NCBI GenBank assembly: GCA_964581295.1
Contig: CAZONX010000135.1
Span: 1-5,425, forward strand
Origin: JAHEEL01 sp964581295
GTDB lineage: Bacteria > Actinomycetota > Acidimicrobiia > Spongiisociales > UBA5794
Direction of reading: 5' to 3'
DNA: 5,425 bases
The translations under genes were made by a program, and so were the position numbers. Each line of letters begins with the position of its first letter. The stretch's first letter is position 1. The notes beneath the pieces were generated by a model. The model was given only the letters and a program-made list of their open reading frames with translations, searched no databases and was not told where the DNA came from. Below, one piece after another: positions 1 to 4,889 of the stretch.

Positions 1-76
1 TCAAGGCAGAGAACGCGGCGGCAAGGCCCGGCTTCTTGATGCCATCACCCCGATCCGTCGTCGCCTCGCCGTCCAT
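1..76 (-). CDS. N-terminus of a probable second LCP-family protein (cut by window edge)
   Basis: Only the first 25 codons are present, from an ATG at 76-74; the rest lies beyond the left edge. The visible peptide is a short charged leader (MDGEATTDRGDGIKK) followed by PGLAAAFSAL. The complete LCP protein upstream begins with a charged leader of similar length followed by PGLAAVLSAL, at the same distance from the start. In that protein this segment opens the N-terminal membrane region. From this I infer a tandem paralogue with the same N-terminal membrane module, lying 252 bp downstream on the same strand. The ribosome-binding site is weak: a G-rich run directly before the ATG. There is no sequence of the catalytic domain here, so the family assignment rests on ten conserved residues and position alone. 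It could also be another protein sharing only this membrane module. Confidence 0.6.
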   Translation of the reverse strand, partial: MDGEATTDRGDGIKKPGLAAAFSAL

Positions 77-124
77 GCCCCCAACCTATCGGTGATCAGA
101 AGAAAGGGCGATTGGGGATGAAGA

Positions 125-138
125 CGCCAGTCGCCAGT
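125..138. repeat. Tandem 7-bp direct repeat
   Basis: The 7-mer CGCCAGT occurs twice head to tail (125-131 and 132-138), just outside the hairpin at 142-172. It probably belongs to the same intergenic repeat element. No function can be read from it. Confidence 0.5.
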
Positions 139-141
139 CTT

Positions 142-172
142 CGCCTCCCTCGCACGAAGTGTGGGGGAGGCG
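142..172. repeat. GC-rich hairpin, left member of a REP/BIME-like pair
   Basis: Two arms of about 14 bases flank a 3-base loop (156-158). Twelve positions pair perfectly and two are G-T type mismatches. Read on the minus strand, the core is CTCCCCCAC, a few bases, then TTC and GTG. This is the same core as the hairpin at 285-311 read on the plus strand, so the two are related palindromes in opposite orientation. The spacer between the two LCP-type genes (77-328) contains nothing else that looks coding. No T-run follows on either strand, so a classic intrinsic terminator is unlikely. A dispersed REP/BIME-like repeat is the more natural reading, with possible roles in mRNA stability or transcript attenuation. 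Confidence 0.6.
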
Positions 173-179
173 CGAACAT

Positions 180-194
180 CCGGCCGCAGGCCGG
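180..194. repeat. Small perfect hairpin inside the intergenic element
   Basis: CCGGCC and GGCCGG flank a 3-base GCA loop, a perfect 6-bp stem. It lies between the two larger hairpins and is followed by short GCGGA/GAGCGG reiterations. It is probably part of the same element; alone it would be unremarkable in GC-rich DNA. Confidence 0.4.
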
Positions 195-284
195 AGCGGA
201 GCGGAGAGGGCGGCCTGGGAGCTCGGATCGTTTTGATGAGGCCGCTCGCGGTGCCCCCTCTGCGGACGAGCATCAGCTCGCCCG

Positions 285-311
285 CGTCTCCCCCACTTCG
301 TGGTGGAGACG
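285..311. repeat. GC-rich hairpin, right member of the pair, just after the LCP stop codon
   Basis: Arms of 12 bases flank the triloop TTC (297-299), with eleven of twelve positions pairing (mismatch at 292/304). It begins 17 bases downstream of the LCP stop codon in the direction of LCP transcription. It could therefore fold in the 3' untranslated RNA of that gene and protect it from exonucleases or partly attenuate reading into the next gene. There is no T-tract after the stem. It is the inverted counterpart of the hairpin at 142-172. Confidence 0.6.
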
Positions 312-328
312 TAATCCAGCAAGTGCCC

Positions 329-1969
329 TCAGATCCGGCACTCGGTGTCTTCACCGGTTCCGGCAGAGTCGACGTAGGAGCCGTCAACGATCTGCTGGAC
401 TGTTTCTCGGATTGTTGCCAGGTCCGGGATTGGCTGGTTTCGGTGGTTGCCGGTCGGGGCGTAGTCGGGCGGCGCGAATCCGACGGTGACGATGTCGTCG
501 AAGTTGAGCGCCGCCGCATACCCGACGAATGTCGGCACGTGTTCGAGAGGAATGTCGGTGCGCACCGCAGACTTCACGGCTCGCGAGAGCGAGGTGAAGC
601 GACGCACGATCTCTCCCGGGTCGGCGCTCGCGGCAACCGCCTTGAGCATGCAACGCTGCCGTGTCATCCGTACATAGTCGTTGCTTGTCTTGCGCTCCCG
701 CACGTAGGCGAGCGCCTGGTGTCCGTTGAGCCTCCGCCATCCGGGCTTGATGTTGACGGTGATCCAGCCCTCGCCTTCGCGAGCCGGCGACACCTCGGTG
801 CTGACCGTTCTGGTCACGTAGGCACGCACGCCACCAAGCGCATCGACGACTCGAACAAAACCCGACATGTTGACGAGGGCGTAGAAATCGATGTCAATTC
901 CGAGCATCAGTTCCAACGTGTCACGCAGGGTCGCCATCCCCGGGTCGACTTCGTCCGGATAGGTCTCGGTCCACTTGCGGGTGAAGGGATAGATCGCGTT
1001 GATCTGGTCGGGGAAGCAATTGCACGGCACGAACTGATCCGGAACGCCGTCCCCGTTGTCGTCCGTCCAGGCGCGCCGCTCGTTCCACGGCGTGAGCCGC
1101 TGTTCCAGGTCAACGAAGGCCTGCGAATACTCCGGCTTGAGCGGAACCTGCACCATGTTGCGCGGGATGCTCATCAGCGCCGCCTTCCCGGTCACCGTGT
1201 CGAGCGTCGCCACCATGATCGAGTCAGTACGCAAGCCCCCTCGCCCGGGGCCCGCATCGCCACCGGCCAAGAGGATCGTGATTCGATCGATGCCTTCCGT
1301 TTCCACCGCAGGCAGCAACGCCATCGCTTCTTCAGGTTCAGAGATGATCTCGGGCCACGAAACAATCGCCTCGGGGTCGCCCAGGCCCGGCCGGAAGACC
1401 AAGTTTCTCGCCGACCGCGGTGTGATGATGGCGGGAGCTGTGACGAACACCGGATCCGGCACTTCGTACACCACCGTGTTCACTGGCGAGAGCTGAGACG
1501 GTGGAACGGGTGGTGGTTCCTCAAAGATAGGGGCTGCGACATCGCCGTCATCAAACACGGACTCGAGAAGGTCGATTGCCTCAAGGTCGTATGCGACGAA
1601 CACCACATGGGGCGCCGCAACGGCGGCAATCGTGATCGCCAACACGCCCACGGCGAGCCGCGCTGGCCGTCGGTCGCGGCGGGCAACGCGGAACGCATCG
1701 ACGACTGCAATCTCGCGCCACGCGAGCACGACGAGGTTGACCACAAAGAGCGTCCACAGCACTGCAGGCTGGACAAGCAGTTCGATGATCCGGACCGCAC
1801 CGCGCGACCAGAGCGCTCCCGCGAGGCCGACCAGGAGAATCGTCGGCAGGAACACGATCACGGCCCGGCGTAGCCGCCCCCCATACCACTGACCAGCACC
1901 CGGGATGAGCGCGGAGAGCACCGCTGCAAGGCCGGGCCTTGCCGATCTCGGAGCGCTCTCGTCGGTCAT
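329..1969 (-). CDS. LytR-CpsA-Psr (LCP) family cell-envelope phosphotransferase, 546 aa
   Basis: LCP enzymes transfer undecaprenyl-pyrophosphate-linked glycopolymers onto peptidoglycan, or act as their hydrolases, outside the membrane. The N-terminus has three likely membrane spans (about residues 36-53, 67-83, 104-126), preceded by a hydrophobic stretch with the motif PGAGQ (23-27). A proline- and acid-rich linker follows (about 138-225). The LCP domain starts near 228. Landmarks are RTDS (247-250), SIPR (267-270, followed by Asn rather than the usual Asp), FVRVVDALGGV (371-381), LNGHQALAYVRER (414-426), and the R-x-x-RQ segment (434-438); these carry the arginines that contact pyrophosphate in the family. 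Residues 283-325 form an insertion with a calcium-loop-like DDNGDGVPD (303-311) and a Cys-x-Cys pair (316, 318). The ATG at 1969 overlaps the upstream ORF's stop as ATGA, suggesting translational coupling; a GGGAGG lies about 14 bases before it. The domain call is firm; the polymer attached cannot be told. Confidence 0.93.
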   Translation of the reverse strand: MTDESAPRSARPGLAAVLSALIPGAGQWYGGRLRRAVIVFLPTILLVGLAGALWSRGAVRIIELLVQPAVLWTLFVVNLVVLAWREIAVVDAFRVARRDRRPARLAVGVLAITIAAVAAPHVVFVAYDLEAIDLLESVFDDGDVAAPIFEEPPPVPPSQLSPVNTVVYEVPDPVFVTAPAIITPRSARNLVFRPGLGDPEAIVSWPEIISEPEEAMALLPAVETEGIDRITILLAGGDAGPGRGGLRTDSIMVATLDTVTGKAALMSIPRNMVQVPLKPEYSQAFVDLEQRLTPWNERRAWTDDNGDGVPDQFVPCNCFPDQINAIYPFTRKWTETYPDEVDPGMATLRDTLELMLGIDIDFYALVNMSGFVRVVDALGGVRAYVTRTVSTEVSPAREGEGWITVNIKPGWRRLNGHQALAYVRERKTSNDYVRMTRQRCMLKAVAASADPGEIVRRFTSLSRAVKSAVRTDIPLEHVPTFVGYAAALNFDDIVTVGFAPPDYAPTGNHRNQPIPDLATIRETVQQIVDGSYVDSAGTGEDTECRI

Positions 1970-2187
1970 GGTGGTCTGTCCAGCCTCCCGTATGCGGCCA
2001 CCAACGGCGGCCCACCCTCATCCACCGCCGCCACTCGTTCAACGAAGACCGAAGCGCGATGGGTTCCCAACAGCTCAGCGACATCGCCTGCCGCCGCTGA
2101 TACCTTCTGTGTCAAGTCTGGCGCGGCGGCGAGCGACTCGCCAGGGCTATATTCGCGGGCCTCAAACGTGCCAAACACGTGCTCCAC
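1966..2187 (-). CDS. Small unidentified ORF, 73 aa, overlapping the LCP start
   Basis: I do not recognise this protein. It would start at a GTG (2187-2185), with another GTG three codons later (2178-2176) equally plausible since GGAG-like bases precede both. It ends in a TGA that shares an ATGA overlap with the LCP gene, the arrangement expected of a translationally coupled pair. About two thirds of its codons end in G or C, close to overall composition and less biased than a strong coding gene. The predicted peptide is soluble, without a signal peptide or membrane span. Its second half (LLGTHRASVFVERV, then PPLVAAYGRL) faintly recalls a strand-turn-strand piece of a GAF-type sensor fold, but this is only an impression and the ORF is far too short for a whole GAF domain. 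The alternative is that it is merely the leader region of the LCP gene, containing its promoter. Confidence 0.45.
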   Translation of the reverse strand: MEHVFGTFEAREYSPGESLAAAPDLTQKVSAAAGDVAELLGTHRASVFVERVAAVDEGGPPLVAAYGRLDRPP

Positions 2188-2231
2188 TGCTCCGGCCTCG
2201 ATGCCCGCGGCGTCGGATCAGCTCCACAGCA

Positions 2232-2243
2232 AGCCCCGGGGCT
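2232..2243. promoter_or_regulatory. 12-bp perfect palindrome in the divergent intergenic region
   Basis: AGCCCCGGGGCT is a perfect 12-bp palindrome lying 45 bp from the start of the small minus-strand ORF and about 90 bp before the FTCD start. Its position between divergent genes suits an operator. However, GC-rich palindromes arise easily by chance here and no regulator is nearby. I could not find a convincing -35/-10 pair in the region on either strand. Confidence 0.25.
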
Positions 2244-2271
2244 CGGCTCCACCCCCGCAGCTCAACGCCAG

Positions 2272-2312
2272 CGGCCGAGGCACCCGGAGGTTGGAGGCGG
2301 TAGCCTCGGCCG
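2272..2312 (+). promoter_or_regulatory. Inverted repeat in the FTCD leader with an alternative pairing
   Basis: CGGCCGAGGC (2272-2281) and GCCTCGGCCG (2303-2312) are perfect 10-base complements separated by 21 bases, ending about 11 bases before the FTCD ribosome-binding site. The right arm can instead pair with GAGGC at 2294-2298, giving a 5-bp stem closed by a GGTA tetraloop (2294-2307). The two folds are mutually exclusive. This could be a protein-binding operator or a leader RNA switch affecting FTCD expression. It matches no riboswitch class I know and has no T-run after it. Function is inference; the complementarity is directly visible. Confidence 0.4.
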
Positions 2313-2321
2313 TACGACGCG

Positions 2322-2329
2322 AGGGAGGT
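2322..2329 (+). promoter_or_regulatory. Ribosome-binding site fixing the FTCD start
   Basis: AGGGAGGT is a strong Shine-Dalgarno sequence ending three bases before the ATG at 2333. It decides the start: the same frame is open back to 2168, but the peptide upstream of 2333 has no family similarity. The protein from 2333 begins directly with the conserved formiminotransferase N-terminus. Confidence 0.8.
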
Positions 2330-2332
2330 CGC

Positions 2333-3982
2333 ATGAAGCTCGTCGAGTGTGTACCCAACTTCTCCGAGGGACGCGATCGTGGTGTGATTGACGCCATCAC
2401 CGCCGAGATCGAAGGCGTCAACGGCGCGGAGCTGCTCGATGTCGATCCAGGTGCCGCCACCAACCGGACCGTCGTCACGTTCGTCGGCCCTCCGACCGCT
2501 GTCGAGGAGGCCGCGTTCCGCGCCATCGCGAAGGCGGCAGAGCTGATCGACATGGCGAAACACAGCGGCGAGCACCCGCGCATGGGCGCGACCGACGTGT
2601 GTCCATTCGTACCCCTCGAGGGGACGACGCTCGAGGAGTGCGCAGAGGTCGCCAGACGCCTCGGGGAACGCGTTGGATCCGATCTTGGAATCCCGGTCTA
2701 CCTCTACGAACATGCTGCGATCGACGGCCGCCGCTCGCTCGCCGACGTGCGGACGGGTGAATACGAGGGACTGTCGGCGCGCGGCGACGCCCCCGATTTC
2801 GGGCCCGCAGTCAATCCATCGGCCGGAGCGACGGCGATCGGAGCTCGGCAATTCCTCATCGCATACAACGTGAATCTCAACACGACGGACCGCAGGCTTG
2901 CCCACCAAGTGGCATCCGCGGTGCGAACACTCGGGACCGCAACTCGCGACGCCGACGGCAAGATCATCAAGAACGAACATGGCAAGACGGTGTTCGCGCC
3001 GGGCCGGTTCGAGGAGGTCAAGGGCGTCGGCTGGTACATCGACGAGTACGACCGCGCCCAGGTGTCGCTGAACCTCACAGACACCTTGGTGTCCCCGATG
3101 CACGAGGTCTTCGAGGCGTGCCGAGAGGAGGCCGCGTCGCGCGGCATGCGTGTCACGGGATCCGAGATCGTCGGTCTCGTGCCCCTCGAAGCGATGCTCG
3201 CCGCTGGCGACCACTACCTGACGGCGCAAGGGCGGACCGCCGGCATTCCCGAGGCCGCGCGCGTTCAGGCCGCTGTCGTGTCGCTCGGTCTCGATGAACT
3301 CACTCCGTTCGCTCCGGCGGCGAAGATCGTCGAATACCGGTTCACGGGAAGCCCGGACGGTCTCATCGACCGCACCGTCCGCGACTTCGTCGACGAGCTG
3401 TCCACCGATTCGCCGGCTCCGGGGGGAGGTTCGGTCGCCGCTCTCGCCGGAGCGCTCTCCGCATCGCTCTCCGCAATGGTCGGATCGCTCACATTCTCGA
3501 AGAAAGGCATGGAGAGTGCACGGCCCGCAATGGAGCGTGCCGGTCGCGACGCTCAGGCATTGAAAGACTGGTTCCTTGCCGCCGTCGACCGAGACACCGA
3601 TGCGTTCAACGGTGTGCTCACCGCCATGCGCATGCCACGCAAGACGGAAGACGATGTCGCTGCCCGCGACGCTGCGATGGCGGCAGCGAATCTCGAAGCG
3701 ACGCTTGTTCCGCTCACCGTGCTGGAACGGTCGGTCGAGGCACTCGAATTGGCGCTTGTCGCCGCGTTGGATGGGAACCCCAACTCGGTTTCCGACGCCG
3801 GCGTGGCCGCCGCATGTGCCGTCGCCGCAGCAGAGGGCGCCGCTCTCAATGTTCGGATCAACCTCAGCGGTCTCGAAGGCGGCACCGCTGAGATCGTCGA
3901 GCGGCAAGATCAGGCGCTCGCGAAAGCCCGTGAACTCGGAAGCTCCGTCATGCAGATCGTCGACGAGCGCATCTCGGGGTGA
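2333..3982 (+). CDS. ftcD: Bifunctional glutamate formiminotransferase / formimidoyl-THF cyclodeaminase, 549 aa
   Basis: A cytoplasmic folate enzyme of histidine degradation. It moves the formimino group of N-formimino-L-glutamate to tetrahydrofolate, then releases ammonia to give 5,10-methenyl-THF. The formiminotransferase half (about 1-335) begins MKLVECVPNFSEG and contains HSGEHPRMGATD (77-88), in which His81 matches the catalytic histidine of the animal enzyme, then GARQFLIAYNVNL (170-182) and the C-terminal subdomain VKGVGWYI to LVPLEAML. The cyclodeaminase half (about 345-549) shows PAPGGGSVAALAGAL (361-375), an acidic DRDTDAF segment (419-425) and GNPNSVSDAGVAA (481-493). Length matches the fused animal protein (541 aa), and both halves look intact. 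Upstream there is a divergent 145-bp region with a folded leader. Downstream the YwiC-like gene converges 6 bp away, with only a weak 6-bp hairpin (3993-4014) and no T-run as terminator. No hut genes are visible in the window, so the pathway context is inferred from the family. Confidence 0.96.
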   Translation: MKLVECVPNFSEGRDRGVIDAITAEIEGVNGAELLDVDPGAATNRTVVTFVGPPTAVEEAAFRAIAKAAELIDMAKHSGEHPRMGATDVCPFVPLEGTTLEECAEVARRLGERVGSDLGIPVYLYEHAAIDGRRSLADVRTGEYEGLSARGDAPDFGPAVNPSAGATAIGARQFLIAYNVNLNTTDRRLAHQVASAVRTLGTATRDADGKIIKNEHGKTVFAPGRFEEVKGVGWYIDEYDRAQVSLNLTDTLVSPMHEVFEACREEAASRGMRVTGSEIVGLVPLEAMLAAGDHYLTAQGRTAGIPEAARVQAAVVSLGLDELTPFAPAAKIVEYRFTGSPDGLIDRTVRDFVDELSTDSPAPGGGSVAALAGALSASLSAMVGSLTFSKKGMESARPAMERAGRDAQALKDWFLAAVDRDTDAFNGVLTAMRMPRKTEDDVAARDAAMAAANLEATLVPLTVLERSVEALELALVAALDGNPNSVSDAGVAAACAVAAAEGAALNVRINLSGLEGGTAEIVERQDQALAKARELGSSVMQIVDERISG

Positions 3983-3988
3983 CGTTCG

Positions 3989-4867
3989 CTACCAGCCGAG
4001 GCGGACACCGGCTGCGGTGAGGAGCACCACCACCAATCCGACAGCCATCTGCGTCCACCCGATGACCTTCGCCTCCACTGGAGGCCGGTTGAGTGAGATC
4101 ACAGCTACTACCCCGACGAGTCCGATCGCGGCCACAGCGAGCCACGGGACGAAGTCGAAGACCGCAGCAACGAACACTGCACCAGTCGCCGCCGCTTGCA
4201 CCGTGTAGATCGTCGATGACCCGGTCGGCCGGTCGTGTAGCCGCCGGACCTGACCCCGCACGAGAACGATCGCGGCGACATCGCGCGCAGCGAGGACCAG
4301 CCACAGGCCGAATGCGGGAGCGAGGTCCCACCCACTCCCGAGGGCGATCGCCGAGACCGTCGCACCCATCGCGATCGATCCCGAGAGCTCCGGAAGCAAC
4401 GCCCTGTTCTTGCTGTGGGCGTCGGCACGCAGCGCGTAGAGGGCGAACGGCAGCGCGATGAGAACCGGGATCCAGAACGGGCCGTCGGCAGTGATGAACG
4501 CACCGATTGTTCCGGCGAGGGCGAGTCCTCCGTAGAGGATGGCGAAAAGGAGCGCGATTCGCGATCTCGGCAGCCACCGTCTGCGCACCAGATCGGTCGA
4601 CGCGATCTTGACTGGCCGCCGAGCGAGGAAGATGCCGAGAGCGGCGGCGGAGATCTCCCAGCCCGCTGCCGACGGTGCCACCAGCAACCCAAGGACGATT
4701 GGTTCGAGGGTGAAGCCCCATCCCCCGTGCTCGGTTGGCAACGCGATCGAGCGAATGCGCGGCCGACCGGCGGATGCGGGGCTTTGCGCTCCCCCATCGT
4801 CTCTCGCGGAGTCTGCCGGGTCTCGAGTATTGGTCACGGGGCAATGATATGGCGGTCCGTCTTCCAC
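3989..4867 (-). CDS. YwiC-like multi-pass membrane protein, 292 aa
   Basis: The pattern PTEHGGWGFTLEP (44-56), RRPVKIASTD (83-92), ELSGSIAMG (160-168), the basic RDVAAIVLVRGQVRRL (195-210) and EAKVIGWTQ (265-273) identifies the YwiC-like family, whose function is not established. About eight membrane spans follow the conserved His-Gly-Gly motif. The first 40 or so residues are polar and acidic and presumably cytoplasmic. The start is uncertain: GTG at 4867 and GTG at 4836 (codon 11) are both possible, and neither has a good ribosome-binding site. The conserved motif begins only at residue 44, so a shorter product is plausible. The spaced conserved acidic and basic residues facing membrane spans recall polytopic prenyltransferases, but I see no DxxxD motif and do not propose that activity. 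It lies 22 bp after the nitroreductase gene and is probably co-transcribed with it. Confidence 0.85.
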   Translation of the reverse strand: MEDGPPYHCPVTNTRDPADSARDDGGAQSPASAGRPRIRSIALPTEHGGWGFTLEPIVLGLLVAPSAAGWEISAAALGIFLARRPVKIASTDLVRRRWLPRSRIALLFAILYGGLALAGTIGAFITADGPFWIPVLIALPFALYALRADAHSKNRALLPELSGSIAMGATVSAIALGSGWDLAPAFGLWLVLAARDVAAIVLVRGQVRRLHDRPTGSSTIYTVQAAATGAVFVAAVFDFVPWLAVAAIGLVGVVAVISLNRPPVEAKVIGWTQMAVGLVVVLLTAAGVRLGW

Positions 4868-4889
4868 GACCTCGCCCGACCGGGAGCCG

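Noticed and set aside
1..519. 172-codon minus-strand open frame across the LCP 3' end and the spacer
   Set aside because: Low-complexity Ser/Arg/Pro translation passing through the hairpin repeats, and overlapping both neighbouring genes in the wrong frame.
161..1873. 570-codon open frame on the plus strand opposite the LCP gene
   Set aside because: Arg/His/Asp-rich product with no recognisable domain. It is the mirror of a high-GC coding gene whose minus-strand product has clear LCP motifs.
1922..1944. Near-palindrome GCAAGGCCGGGCCTTGC at the LCP 5' end
   Set aside because: It lies wholly inside codons for the conserved PGLAA segment and is best explained by coding sequence.
2110..2115. 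Perfect TTGACA on the minus strand upstream of the LCP gene
   Set aside because: No -10-like hexamer at 16-18 bp spacing. It coincides with Leu-Thr codons of the small ORF.
2148..2153. TATATT on the plus strand, a possible -10 for FTCD
   Set aside because: No -35-like sequence at a suitable distance. It lies inside the small ORF and would give a leader of about 180 bases; unsupported without transcript data.
2162..3907. 581-codon open frame on the minus strand opposite the FTCD gene
   Set aside because: Its translation has no family features, and the plus-strand frame encodes an intact, well-conserved enzyme. Long antisense frames are expected at this GC content.
3993..4014. 6-bp stem (CAGCCG/CGGCTG) after the FTCD stop, as a bidirectional terminator
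   Set aside because: Weak stem with a 10-base loop and no T-run on either strand. It lies within the last codons of the YwiC-like gene.
3948..4844. 298-codon minus-strand frame overlapping the YwiC-like gene in another frame
   Set aside because: Very Arg-rich, lacks hydrophobic spans, and runs into the FTCD 3' end. The overlapping frame carries the YwiC motifs.
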